Below, one piece after another: positions 16,471 through 25,366 of a stretch of DNA of 64,000 nucleotides. This DNA is from Flavobacterium tistrianum. GTDB taxonomy: Bacteria > Bacteroidota > Bacteroidia > Flavobacteriales > Flavobacteriaceae. The stretch spans positions 372,001 to 436,000 of the forward strand of contig NZ_QJRH01000072.1 of assembly GCF_003254545.1 (NCBI RefSeq), in the 5' to 3' direction. The first letter of the stretch is position 1; every line of letters starts with the position of its first letter. The notes beneath the pieces were generated by a model. The model searched no databases and had not been told where the DNA came from. It saw only the letters and a list, made by a program, of their open reading frames with translations. The position numbers and the translations under genes were made by a program.

Positions 16471-17919
16471 TTAACCTACAGATCCTTCTAAAGAAATCTC
16501 TAATAGTTTTTGAGCTTCCACAGCAAATTCCATTGGAAGTTTATTCAAGACATCTTTACTGAAACCGTTTACAATTAAGGCAATCGCTTTTTCAGTCGGA
16601 ATACCTCTTTGGTTGCAATAGAAAACTTGATCTTCTCCAATTTTACTTGTTGTTGCTTCGTGCTCGATTTTTGCTGTTGGATTTTTACTTTCGATGTAAG
16701 GGAAAGTATGCGCACCACAATTGTTACCCATTAATAATGAGTCACATTGAGAAAAGTTTCTTGCGTTCTCAGCTCTTGGCGAGATTTGCACTAAACCACG
16801 GTAGCTATTTTGTGATTTTCCAGCCGAAATACCTTTAGAAATAATAGTCGATTTGGTGTTTTTTCCTAAATGGATCATTTTTGTTCCAGTATCAGCTTGT
16901 TGGAAATTATTGGTTACAGCAATCGAATAAAATTCTCCTACTGAATTGTCTCCTTTTAATACACAAGAAGGATATTTCCAAGTTACAGCAGAACCTGTTT
17001 CAACTTGTGTCCAAGAAATTTTAGCGTTTGTTTCGCATAAACCTCTTTTGGTTACGAAGTTGTAAACTCCACCTTTTCCTTCTTTATTTCCAGGGAACCA
17101 GTTTTGAACTGTAGAATATTTAATTTCAGCATCATCCAAAGCGATCAATTCAACCACAGCAGCGTGTAATTGGTTTTCATCACGGCTTGGAGCAGTACAT
17201 CCCTCAAGATAAGAAACGTAGCTTCCTTCATCAGCAATAACTAGAGTTCTTTCGAATTGTCCAGTTCCTGCTTGATTGATTCTAAAATAAGTTGAAAGTT
17301 CCATTGGACATTTTACGCCTTTTGGAATATAACAGAAACTTCCGTCAGAGAAAACCGCTGAGTTTAATGCTGCATAGAAGTTGTCTTTTTGAGGTACAAC
17401 AGTTCCTAAATATTTCTTTACTAATTCTGGATGTTCTTTAATTGCTTCAGAAATTGGACAGAAAATAATTCCTTTTTCTGCTAAAGTTTTTTTGAAAGTT
17501 GTTGCTACCGAAACAGAATCGACTACAATATCCATTGCGATATTGTTCATCTTTTTTTGTTCGTCTATAGAAATTCCCAACTTTTTGTACATCTCTAATA
17601 ATTCTGGATCAACATCGTCTAGAGTTTTATTAGGATCGACTTGTTTTGGAGCTGAATAATATGAAATTGCCTGAAAATCTGGTTTTTCATAGCGTACGTT
17701 TGCCCACTCAGGCTCAATCATTTCTTTCCAAGCACGGAAAGCTTCAATACGCCATTCGGTCATCCATTCAGGTTCTTCTTTTTTAAGAGAAATAGCTCTT
17801 ACAATTTCTTCGTTTAAGCCAATAGGGAAAGTTTCAGATTCTATATTGGTATAAAATCCGTACTCATATTCTTTAGTTTCCAGTTCGATCTTTAAATCGT
17901 CTTCGGTGTATTTGCTCAT
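16471..17919 (-). CDS. sufB: SufB, Fe-S cluster scaffold subunit
   Basis: Main cluster-building scaffold of the SUF complex. Full length (482). Family features visible are ISWTQVETGSAVTWKYPSC, MIHLGKNTKSTIISKGISAG, QCDSLLMGNNCGAHTFPYIESKNP (with the conserved Cys and the Glu/His near the SufD interface) and FYCNQRGIPTEKAIALIVNGF. It sits second in the - strand sufABCD block. Confidence 0.96.
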   Translation of the reverse strand: MSKYTEDDLKIELETKEYEYGFYTNIESETFPIGLNEEIVRAISLKKEEPEWMTEWRIEAFRAWKEMIEPEWANVRYEKPDFQAISYYSAPKQVDPNKTLDDVDPELLEMYKKLGISIDEQKKMNNIAMDIVVDSVSVATTFKKTLAEKGIIFCPISEAIKEHPELVKKYLGTVVPQKDNFYAALNSAVFSDGSFCYIPKGVKCPMELSTYFRINQAGTGQFERTLVIADEGSYVSYLEGCTAPSRDENQLHAAVVELIALDDAEIKYSTVQNWFPGNKEGKGGVYNFVTKRGLCETNAKISWTQVETGSAVTWKYPSCVLKGDNSVGEFYSIAVTNNFQQADTGTKMIHLGKNTKSTIISKGISAGKSQNSYRGLVQISPRAENARNFSQCDSLLMGNNCGAHTFPYIESKNPTAKIEHEATTSKIGEDQVFYCNQRGIPTEKAIALIVNGFSKDVLNKLPMEFAVEAQKLLEISLEGSVG

Positions 17920-17948
17920 TATATTTTAATGTTGTCTTAAAAGTTTTT

Positions 17949-17990
17949 AAAGTCTAAAGTCTGAAAGTCATTGGGCAGTCTTTTAAGACT
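17949..17990. repeat. AAAGTCT heptamer repeat with inverted half
   Basis: AAAGTCT, AAAGTCT, GAAAGTC in tandem (17949-17969), followed by inverted copies (AGACTTTATGACTTT), fill the spacer between sufA and sufB. They could form a hairpin in the transcript. Confidence 0.65.
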
Positions 17991-18010
17991 TTATGACTTT
18001 GGGCTTTTGA

Positions 18011-18340
18011 CTATAAAGAGAATGATTCTCCACATCCGCAAGTTCTGCTCGCGTTAGGATTATTGAAAACAAAACCTTTTCCGTTTAATCCGCCAGAAAA
18101 TTCTAAGATTGTTCCGGCTAAATAAAGGAATGATTTTTTTTCAACAGCAATAGATATATCGTTGTCTACAAATATTTTATCGTCGTCATTTTTGGTTTTA
18201 TCAAATTTTAACTCATATGATAAACCAGAGCATCCGCCGCTTTTAACACCAACTCTTACGTAGTCGTGCGCAGCATCAAAACCGTCGTCTTTCATTAAGT
18301 CGATGATTTTCTTTTTGGCAGTATCAGAAACTTTTATCAT
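18011..18340 (-). CDS. sufA: A-type Fe-S carrier (SufA/IscA/HesB family)
   Basis: A-type iron-sulfur carrier that receives clusters from SufBCD and delivers them to apoproteins. The three ligand cysteines are visible: Cys37 (KSGGCSGLSYE), Cys101 and Cys103 (RTCGCGESF). The ATG at 18340 (MIKVSDTAKKK) gives the usual length of 109; an open extension to 18370 is probably untranslated leader. It is the first gene of the sufABCD run, with a strong -7 box at 18439. ErpA/IscA naming is equally possible; context favours SufA. Confidence 0.92.
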   Translation of the reverse strand: MIKVSDTAKKKIIDLMKDDGFDAAHDYVRVGVKSGGCSGLSYELKFDKTKNDDDKIFVDNDISIAVEKKSFLYLAGTILEFSGGLNGKGFVFNNPNASRTCGCGESFSL

Positions 18341-18438
18341 GGTTCTTAGATGTTTGTTTTTAAAGAACATTTTACTTCTGTATAAAAAATATTACAGATT
18401 TAAAACGCTAATTTTCAATGTTAAATAGAAATTGTCTG

Positions 18439-18446
18439 CAAAGATA
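18439..18446 (-). promoter_or_regulatory. -7 box of the sufABCD operon
   Basis: TATCTTTG followed by CA on the - strand is an exact TAnnTTTG, about 93 nt upstream of the sufA ATG. I see no clear Fur or IscR-type operator in the remaining spacer (18341-18672). Confidence 0.5.
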
Positions 18447-18645
18447 CGACTTAAAAACCTTTTTCCATAACGGTTCACATTATTATAACAAATGTGAAAA
18501 TAGATAATACTTATTTTGACAAAATCGATCCTAAAAACAGTTCTAAAATTTCCAAAAGAAACTTTCTTTAGAATTAAGCTGCAAATATCGCTCCTAAATG
18601 TTAAAAAACAAGTATTTCTACTGATTATAACCATATTTTATTCAA

Positions 18646-18653
18646 TATTTTTG
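18646..18653 (+). promoter_or_regulatory. -7 box of the coiled-coil protein gene
   Basis: TATTTTTG followed by CAG matches TAnnTTTG, with the ATG 20 nt downstream at 18673. Confidence 0.5.
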
Positions 18654-18672
18654 CAGAAAATTAGGAGTAATT

Positions 18673-19593
18673 ATGAAAAAACAAAATGAAATAAAGTGGT
18701 TTAAACCCTTGTTTGCTTTAATTTTTGTTTTAGGAGTAGGTGCTGTAGTCTTGGTTTTTAGCAGTGAACCTGATAAAAATAATAGTGAAGGTAAAAAGGA
18801 AAGTATTGCCAAAATAATCTCATTTGAAAGTAAAGAAACAAGTGAGCAAAAGAATATTTTAGATTCTTTAAATACGTTAAAAAATGCATACGATCAGGCT
18901 ATTTTAGAAAAAACAGCTTTATCTAAAGAATTAGAGTTAGAGCGTAAAAATGTTGAGAACTTAGTCGCAATTATTAAAGCTTCTAATAATCCATCGGCGG
19001 AGCAGATTAAAGTTTATCGAAATCAGCTTTCAGATTTGAATGCATCATTAGAAAGCAGAGTTCAGGAAATTAAAAAACTGAAATCTCAAAATAAAAATTT
19101 ATTGACCGAAATTGAAAGCCAGAATGTTGTCATGTATAAACAAAAGATGGAAAACGACACATTGGTTTCTAAACAAAAAAAGTTAGAATCGACTTTAAAA
19201 GATGCTTCAAAATTGTATCTAAGCAATTTTAAAGCAATTGCACTTCGTGAAAAAAACTCTGGAGCTGAACTGGAAACAACAAAAGCAAAGAATACAAAAA
19301 AATTAAAAATTAGCTTTACCGTTAACGGAAATGCAGTCGCAAAAACAGGAAGAAAAGTTTTTTATGTTCAGGTTTTAGATCAGAAAAACACCGTTCTGGG
19401 CGATAATAAGCTTATTGAATTTGGCAATGATAAAGCACTTGTTTACAGTTTTATAGTAAGCACCGATTTTCAGGGTAAATCGGTAAATGCGTACGGAATT
19501 TTAAATGCGGACCAGTTTAAGAAAGGAACTTATTTTGTGAATTACTTTGATAAGCAGGAAATAATGGGAAGCACTTCGGTTACATTAGAATAA
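18673..19593 (+). CDS. Membrane-anchored coiled-coil protein of unknown function
   Basis: A 306-residue protein with a single N-terminal transmembrane segment (about 10-30, FALIFVLGVGAVVLVFSS). A long coiled coil follows (about 50-180), rich in Lys/Glu/Leu heptads. The C-terminal domain (about 210-306) is beta-rich (KLKISFTVNGNAVAKTGRKVFYVQVLD ... FDKQEIMGSTSVTLE). No enzymatic motif is visible. The layout suggests a periplasm-facing scaffold or tether. It is transcribed divergently from the suf operon and has its own promoter. Not recognised beyond this. Confidence 0.7.
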   Translation: MKKQNEIKWFKPLFALIFVLGVGAVVLVFSSEPDKNNSEGKKESIAKIISFESKETSEQKNILDSLNTLKNAYDQAILEKTALSKELELERKNVENLVAIIKASNNPSAEQIKVYRNQLSDLNASLESRVQEIKKLKSQNKNLLTEIESQNVVMYKQKMENDTLVSKQKKLESTLKDASKLYLSNFKAIALREKNSGAELETTKAKNTKKLKISFTVNGNAVAKTGRKVFYVQVLDQKNTVLGDNKLIEFGNDKALVYSFIVSTDFQGKSVNAYGILNADQFKKGTYFVNYFDKQEIMGSTSVTLE

Positions 19594-19638
19594 AAGTTTT
19601 TTTGACTTTAAAATTTAGCAAAAGGAGTTTGAATTTTC

Positions 19639-19646
19639 TAGCTTTG
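19639..19646 (+). promoter_or_regulatory. -7 box of the metallo-hydrolase gene
   Basis: TAGCTTTG matches TAnnTTTG, 22 nt before the ATG at 19669. This supports that start over the upstream TTG at 19654. Confidence 0.45.
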
Positions 19647-19668
19647 TTCTTTTTTGAAAATCATTCTT

Positions 19669-20526
19669 ATGAAACTTTACCCTATAGAATCTGGAAATTT
19701 TAAGTTAGATGGAGGTGCTATGTTTGGCGTTGTTCCTAAAACCATTTGGAATAAAACCAATCCTGCCGATGCCAATAATCTTATTGATATTGCTGCTCGA
19801 TGTTTATTGATCGAAGACGGAAATCGTCTTATTTTGATTGACACAGGAATGGGCGATAAACAATCTGAAAAGTTTTTTGGATATTATTCGCTATGGGGTT
19901 CGCATTCCTTAGATAAATCTTTAGCAAAATATGGTTTTAACCGAGACGATATTACAGATGTTTTTATGACGCATCTTCATTTTGATCATTGCGGAGGAAG
20001 TGTTCAATGGAACGCTGATAAAACTGGTTATGAGCCAGCTTTTAAAAACGCTAAATTTTGGACAAACGAAAATCATTGGGAATGGGCAACAAAGCCCAAT
20101 GCACGCGAAAAAGCTTCTTTCTTGTCTGAAAATATTCTGCCAATGCAAGAAAGCGGACGATTGAATTTTATTGAAAGACCAGAATCTGATTTTGGATTTT
20201 CTAAAGAATTAAATTTCGACATTTATTATGTCGATGGCCACACCGAAAAACAAATGATTCCGTATATCAAATATCAAGATAAAACGATTGTTTTTTGTGC
20301 TGATTTACTGGCGACAGCGGGGCATATTCCGCTTCCGTATGTTATGGGTTACGATACAAGACCGTTATTAACAATGCCAGAAAAATCAAAATTCTTGAAT
20401 TTGGCAGCAGACGAGAATCATTATTTGTTTTTAGAACATGATGCGCATAATCAAATTATAACGGTTGAGCATACCGAAAAAGGAGTTCGATTGAAAGATG
20501 TTTTTACTTGCGAAGATATTCTTTAA
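19669..20526 (+). CDS. MBL-fold metallo-hydrolase (lactonase-like)
   Basis: Cytoplasmic metallo-beta-lactamase-fold hydrolase of 285 residues with the dinuclear zinc motif HLHFDHCGG. An upstream Asp (LIDTGMGDK), a later metal-ligand His (VDGHTEKQ) and Asp (VFCADLLATAGH) complete the set. The arrangement resembles AHL-lactonase or quorum-quenching-like members, but many relatives have other substrates, so no substrate is claimed. The gene ends 18 bp before a strong terminator. Confidence 0.85.
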   Translation: MKLYPIESGNFKLDGGAMFGVVPKTIWNKTNPADANNLIDIAARCLLIEDGNRLILIDTGMGDKQSEKFFGYYSLWGSHSLDKSLAKYGFNRDDITDVFMTHLHFDHCGGSVQWNADKTGYEPAFKNAKFWTNENHWEWATKPNAREKASFLSENILPMQESGRLNFIERPESDFGFSKELNFDIYYVDGHTEKQMIPYIKYQDKTIVFCADLLATAGHIPLPYVMGYDTRPLLTMPEKSKFLNLAADENHYLFLEHDAHNQIITVEHTEKGVRLKDVFTCEDIL

Positions 20527-20544
20527 GCAAAATATATTGAACGT

Positions 20545-20584
20545 AAAAAATCCCATTTTCATTCATGTGAAAATGGGATTTTTT
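20545..20584 (+). terminator. Terminator after the metallo-hydrolase gene
   Basis: A perfect stem of about 16 bp (AAAAAATCCCATTTTC / GAAAATGGGATTTTTT) around an ATTCATGT loop. T runs on both strands make it bidirectional. Confidence 0.8.
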
Positions 20585-20629
20585 GATTTAACTAATTGTA
20601 ATTTTCAAAGCTTAGTTTGTTTTAAATTT

Positions 20630-20813
20630 CTAAACCTGCCCTACGGTTTCACCGCCTTTATTGTCTTTAAGCACTATTCTTTAGTAATTGTATTGTTGGC
20701 TGAAGCGTAACCTCAAATGATTTTGAACTTGCATTCTCGCTCACCTTTGCCGTTAGGAAATTGTTTTTTTTACGATTCAAACCATGATAAGTATACTTTC
20801 CATTCAGCGGAAA
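20630..20813 (-). pseudogene. Possible decayed gene end (frameshifted)
   Basis: The otherwise empty 446-bp gap 20527-20972 contains - strand sequence that reads like a protein C-terminus in two adjoining frames. One frame (20667-20813) gives FPLNGKYTYHGLNRKK...SENASSKSFEVTLQPTIQLLK before a stop. The next frame (about 20630-20683) gives IVLKDNKGGETVGQV and a stop. A single frameshift would join them. There is no start codon and no upstream domain, so at most it is a remnant. Confidence is low. Confidence 0.25.
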
Positions 20814-20972
20814 TTATATTCATAATGATTTGATAAGTAAATGTTTGCGAATGCCATAGTTTTCAGTATTTTTCGTCAAAATTTCATAACACATTGTTAA
20901 CAGTTAGTTTTTTGTAACAAAAAAGCATAATTTAGACCCATCTTTTAACTTTACTTAAATATTTATAGATAC

Positions 20973-22607
20973 ATGAGTCATATAAAACCTCTTAAATTAT
21001 CTGCTTTTGCATTACTTGTTTTAGCAGGTTGCAGCGCTACAGTTCAAGCGCAGGTTTCAACTTCAAAAGCATTTATTACAGCACCTTCGACAGTTGTAAA
21101 AAAAGCGCCTCTTAGCGAAAACGAATTAAAAAGATGGAGTCATCTTGATTTGATAAAAGATTCAATTCCGGGAATGAGCGTTGACAGAGCTTATGCTGAA
21201 TTACTGCAAGGTAAAAAAGGACAGAAAGTAATCGTTGGAATTGTAGATTCTGGTGTTGATATTGAGCACGAAGATTTGCAAGGAATGATCTGGACAAATC
21301 CTAAAGAAATTCCAGGAAACGGAATCGACGATGATAAAAACGGTTTTATTGATGACGTTCATGGATGGAATTTCCTTGGAAATGCAGTTCACGAAAATCT
21401 AGAAATGACCCGTATCGTTAAAAAAGGCGACGATGGTTCTGCTCAATATAAAGCTGCTTTGGCGCAATACACAGAGAAATATGAAAAAGCGTTAAAAGAC
21501 AAACAGCAAGTAGATTTTTTACTTGATGTTCACAATACTATCAAAAAAGAGCTTAACAAAACAACATATAAAATCGAAGACTTAAGCGCTATTACTTCAA
21601 CAGACCCAAAAGTGGCAAGAAGTAAAATGATTATGACTCAGATTTTTACAAATGCGGGTTCAACTTTTGATCCAGAAGCAGATTTCGGAGAATACAAAGA
21701 ACAAGTTTACGATCAGTTGGATTACAATTTGAATAAAGATTATGACGGAAGAAAAATTGTAGGCGACAATCCAGAAGACATTAAAAACAATCATTATGGT
21801 AACAATGTTGTTTTTGGTCCAGATAAAGAAAAAGCACTTCACGGAACTCACGTTGCGGGAATTATTGCCCAAGTTCGAGGAAATAATTTAGGAGGAGACG
21901 GAGTAGCGGAAAACGTTGAAATTTTAACTGTTAGAGCAGTTCCGGATGGAGACGAATATGATAAAGACATTGCTTTGGGAATTCGTTATGCAGTAGACAA
22001 TGGTGCAAAAGTAATCAACGGAAGTTTCGGAAAAAGTTTTTCTCCACACAAACAATGGGTTTACGATGCTATTAAATATGCAGCAAAAAAAGACGTTTTA
22101 ATTGTTCACGCAGCTGGTAACGATGGTTACAATATTGATGAAGCTAAAAACATCAATTATCCAAACGATTCTGAAGACAACGTAAAAGAATTTGCTGATA
22201 ATTTGATCACAATTGGTGCTATCAATAAATCTTACGGAGAAACTGTTGTAGCGCCATTTTCAAACTTCGGAAAAATCAACGTAGACGTTTTTGCTCCTGG
22301 TGAAGAAATCTATGCAACAGTGCCAAACAACAAATACAAATATTTGCAAGGAACATCAATGGCATCTCCAAATGCGGCAGGTGTTGCAGCTTTGATTCGT
22401 TCTTACTATCCAAAATTAAAAGCAGCTCAAGTTAAAAAGATTTTGATGGACTCTGGAGTAGCACTTCCTTCAATGGTTGTTTTGGGTGAAAGTGAAAATC
22501 CAGACGAAAAACCAAAAGCGGTTTCTTCTGTAGAATCATCAAAAACAGCTAAGATGGTAAATGCATATAACGCTTTATTGATGGCTGAAAAGATGTCAAA
22601 AAAATAA
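20973..22607 (+). CDS. S8 family subtilisin-like protease (lipoprotein)
   Basis: Exported serine protease with lipobox LAGC (Cys20) in the signal sequence. The catalytic triad is visible: Asp92 (IVDSGVDIEHEDL), His293 (LHGTHVAGI) and Ser462 (QGTSMASPNAAGVAAL). The spacing between Asp and His is about 200 residues rather than the usual 30-70. The insert (about 125-285) is charged and helical. The usual oxyanion Asn lies in NGSFGKS or AAGND. It ends at a hairpin terminator before the M1 peptidase gene. Confidence 0.92.
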   Translation: MSHIKPLKLSAFALLVLAGCSATVQAQVSTSKAFITAPSTVVKKAPLSENELKRWSHLDLIKDSIPGMSVDRAYAELLQGKKGQKVIVGIVDSGVDIEHEDLQGMIWTNPKEIPGNGIDDDKNGFIDDVHGWNFLGNAVHENLEMTRIVKKGDDGSAQYKAALAQYTEKYEKALKDKQQVDFLLDVHNTIKKELNKTTYKIEDLSAITSTDPKVARSKMIMTQIFTNAGSTFDPEADFGEYKEQVYDQLDYNLNKDYDGRKIVGDNPEDIKNNHYGNNVVFGPDKEKALHGTHVAGIIAQVRGNNLGGDGVAENVEILTVRAVPDGDEYDKDIALGIRYAVDNGAKVINGSFGKSFSPHKQWVYDAIKYAAKKDVLIVHAAGNDGYNIDEAKNINYPNDSEDNVKEFADNLITIGAINKSYGETVVAPFSNFGKINVDVFAPGEEIYATVPNNKYKYLQGTSMASPNAAGVAALIRSYYPKLKAAQVKKILMDSGVALPSMVVLGESENPDEKPKAVSSVESSKTAKMVNAYNALLMAEKMSKK

Positions 22608-22630
22608 ACAATAAAACACTATTAATCCGA

Positions 22631-22656
22631 TGGAAGGGCGCAAGCTCTTCCATTTT
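22631..22656 (+). terminator. Terminator of the S8 protease gene
   Basis: A 9-bp stem (TGGAAGGGC / GCTCTTCCA, one G-T pair) with a GCAA tetraloop and a T run. It overlaps the apparent upstream ATG (22630) of the next reading frame, which argues that the M1 peptidase starts at 22672. Confidence 0.7.
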
Positions 22657-22671
22657 CTATTACATATTAAC

Positions 22672-24552
22672 ATGCGAAAAATTATTTTACTTTCTTTCCT
22701 AAGCTTAGGTTTTAATTCGGCTTTTGCACAAAGCGCCCCATATTGGCAGCAGCACGCTGACTATAAAATGGAGGTTTCGATGGACGTAAAAAACTATCAG
22801 TACAAAGGAAAACAAGAATTGGTTTATACCAATAATTCTTCTGATACTCTAAAAAAAGTATTCTATCATTTGTTTCCAAACGCTTTTCAACCAGGAAGCG
22901 AAATGGATGCACGTCTTCATTTTATTAAAGATCCAGACGGAAGAATGGTAAACAAAGTAAAACAAGCTGACGGAAAAGAAGTAAAACAAAGCCGTATCGA
23001 AACTTTAAAGCCAAACGAAATTGGTTATTTAAAAATTACAAACTTCAAGCAAGACGGCGTTACATCTCAAACAAGAGTTTCAGGAACAATCTTAGAAGTG
23101 ACTTTGGCAAAACCAATCCTTCCAAATTCTAAAACAACTTTTACATTAGATTTTGACGGACAAGTTCCAGTTCAGATTCGTCGTTCAGGAAGAAACAATT
23201 CTGAAGGAGTAGAACTTTCTATGTCACAATGGTATCCAAAATTGGCCGAATTTGATTTTGAAGGATGGCACGCAGATCCTTACATCGCAAGAGAATTTCA
23301 CGGTGTTTGGGGTAATTTTGATGTGAAAATTACAATTGACAAAGACTACACAATTGGAGGTTCTGGATATTTGCAAGACAAAAACTCAATTGGTCATGGT
23401 TACCAAGATGCTGGTGTAACGGTTACATATCCTAAAAAAGCAAAAACCTTGACTTGGCATTTTATTGCGCCAAATGTTCACGATTTTACTTGGGCTGCCG
23501 ATAAAGAATATACGCATGATATTGTAAAAGGACCAAACGATGTTGATTTGCATTTCTTCTACAAGAATAACGAAAAAACCACTGCAAACTGGAAACAGTT
23601 AGAGCCATTAATGGTTAAGGTAATGGAATATTACAACCAAAGAGTTGGAGCTTATCCATACAAACAATACTCATTTATTCAAGGTGGAGACGGTGGAATG
23701 GAGTATGCAATGTGTACTTTAATGCTAGGAAACGGAACTCTTGAAGGAATTCTTGGAACCGCAACACACGAATTAGGACACTCTTGGTTTCAACATATTT
23801 TAGCTTCAAACGAATCAAAACACCCTTGGATGGATGAAGGTTTTACAACTTACATCGAAGACAGTGCTTTGAATGAATTAAAGGGAGATAAAAAAGAAGT
23901 TAATCCGTTTGCAGGAAATTACAAAGCGTATTACAGTTTAGTAAATTCTGGAAAAGAACAGCCACAAACAACTCACGGAGATCGTTATGACGAAAACCGT
24001 CCGTACAGTATTTCTTCTTACATAAAAGGAAGTCTTTTCCTTTCTCAATTAGAATATGTAATTGGAAAAGACAACGTTGATGCAACTTTAAAAAGATATT
24101 TCAACGATTTTAAATTCAAACACCCAACTCCAAACGATATTAAAAGAACAGCTGAAAGAGTTTCTGGAGCTGAGCTAGATTGGTATTTGATTGATTGGAC
24201 ACAAACAACAAATACGATCGATTACGGAATTAAAGACGTGGCTGACAATGCAGGAAAAACAACAATTTCTTTAGAAAGAATTGGAAGAATGCCAATGCCA
24301 ATCGATTTAAAAGTGGAGTACACAGACGGAACATCTGAGACATTTTATATTCCGTTGAGAATGATGAATTTCATTAAACCAAATCCAAACCCGAACGAAA
24401 AAAGAACAGTTTTAGAAGACTGGGCTTGGGCACAGCAAAACTATAGTTTTACAATTGACAAAAACAAAACGTCAATCAAAAAAATCACTATTGATCCAAG
24501 CGGATTAATGGCTGATGTAAAACAAACAAATAATGTTTTTGAAGTGAAATAA
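22672..24552 (+). CDS. M1 family zinc metallopeptidase
   Basis: Exported aminopeptidase-type M1 enzyme of 626 residues. The signal peptide is MRKIILLSFLSLGFNSAFAQ. The zinc motif is HELGH (366-370), with the third ligand Glu389 in WMDEGF, 18 residues later as expected. The exopeptidase motif is GGMEYA. The ATG at 22672 is chosen because an upstream ATG (22630) lies within the terminator hairpin of the preceding gene. It ends at a strong terminator. Confidence 0.93.
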   Translation: MRKIILLSFLSLGFNSAFAQSAPYWQQHADYKMEVSMDVKNYQYKGKQELVYTNNSSDTLKKVFYHLFPNAFQPGSEMDARLHFIKDPDGRMVNKVKQADGKEVKQSRIETLKPNEIGYLKITNFKQDGVTSQTRVSGTILEVTLAKPILPNSKTTFTLDFDGQVPVQIRRSGRNNSEGVELSMSQWYPKLAEFDFEGWHADPYIAREFHGVWGNFDVKITIDKDYTIGGSGYLQDKNSIGHGYQDAGVTVTYPKKAKTLTWHFIAPNVHDFTWAADKEYTHDIVKGPNDVDLHFFYKNNEKTTANWKQLEPLMVKVMEYYNQRVGAYPYKQYSFIQGGDGGMEYAMCTLMLGNGTLEGILGTATHELGHSWFQHILASNESKHPWMDEGFTTYIEDSALNELKGDKKEVNPFAGNYKAYYSLVNSGKEQPQTTHGDRYDENRPYSISSYIKGSLFLSQLEYVIGKDNVDATLKRYFNDFKFKHPTPNDIKRTAERVSGAELDWYLIDWTQTTNTIDYGIKDVADNAGKTTISLERIGRMPMPIDLKVEYTDGTSETFYIPLRMMNFIKPNPNPNEKRTVLEDWAWAQQNYSFTIDKNKTSIKKITIDPSGLMADVKQTNNVFEVK

Positions 24553-24577
24553 AGATTCTCAATTTCAAACCTATAAA

Positions 24578-24613
24578 AATCCAAAGCTGGTTTCTGGCTT
24601 TGGATTTTTTTTT
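24578..24613 (+). terminator. Terminator of the M1 peptidase gene
   Basis: AATCCAAAGC pairs with GCTTTGGATT, followed by a T run of about 9. Confidence 0.8.
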
Positions 24614-24687
24614 CTTGATAAATTTAAAAGAGTTGTAATTTTGATACAATAGTAATCTTGTAGATTGAAATTTTAAATCCAAAAAGA

Positions 24688-25272
24688 ATGGCACAATACG
24701 AATCTTTAATACAACATTTGCAAGATCGAATAGAACTTTCTGAGGAAGAAACGAATCAATTTGTTTCTCATTTTAAAATAAAAAAGATCAAGAAAAGGCA
24801 ATTTATCGTACAGCCTGATTTTGTAGCCAAGTATAGAAGTTATGTGGTAGAAGGTGCTTTAAGAGCATATGTAGTAAATGATGAAGGTCAGGAACATACG
24901 ATTGCTTTTGCTATTGAAGACTGGTGGATTTCTGACTATAATAGTTACATTTATCAGCAGCCGGCCACGATGTTTGTTGTGGCTTTAGAAGATGCTGTTT
25001 TGCTTCAAATAGATTTCGAAACAGAAAACAAACTGAAAATGGCCAATCCAAAATTTGAAACTTTTTTTAGAATTACAGCAGAACGCACGGCAGCATTTTT
25101 TCAACGCAGAATCATTACAAATCTCACTTCTTCGGCAGAAGAGCGTTATGATAAATTTATAACCCAATTTCCTTTAATCTCAAATAGAGTGCCTCAGTAT
25201 GCATTGGCTTCTTATTTGGGAATGACAACAGAATTTCTTTCGAAAATAAAAAACAATAAATTAAAAAAATAA
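24688..25272 (+). CDS. Crp/Fnr family transcriptional regulator
   Basis: A 194-residue regulator with an N-terminal cyclic-nucleotide-binding-type jelly roll (about 25-120; RQFIVQPDFVAKYRSYVVEGALRAYVV) and a short C-terminal helix-turn-helix (YALASYLGMTTEFLSKIKNNKLKK). It lacks Fnr iron-sulfur cysteines and the full Arg/Ser cAMP pocket of Crp, so the ligand is unknown. The next gene, an NAD(P)-reductase, starts 94 bp downstream on the same strand and is the likely target. Confidence 0.88.
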   Translation: MAQYESLIQHLQDRIELSEEETNQFVSHFKIKKIKKRQFIVQPDFVAKYRSYVVEGALRAYVVNDEGQEHTIAFAIEDWWISDYNSYIYQQPATMFVVALEDAVLLQIDFETENKLKMANPKFETFFRITAERTAAFFQRRIITNLTSSAEERYDKFITQFPLISNRVPQYALASYLGMTTEFLSKIKNNKLKK

Positions 25273-25366
25273 ACTTGAACTAGTTCAACGTTATTTCATA
25301 ATCTACTTCATTTTATAACCTTTTAGCTTGTCTGAACTTTGTAAAACAATTTTAAATACAAAGAAA

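Noticed and set aside
15511..17990. Heptamer arrays as a CRISPR-like array or riboswitch
   Set aside because: Units are 7 nt with no spacers and the words differ between gaps; no conserved aptamer structure or cas genes.
18392..18634. 80-codon - strand ORF upstream of sufA
   Set aside because: Overlaps both promoters of the divergent gap, and its Ile/Phe/Cys-rich composition looks random.
20498..20710. 70-codon + strand ORF after the metallo-hydrolase gene
   Set aside because: Begins inside the preceding gene and reads through its terminator hairpin; no protein-like pattern.
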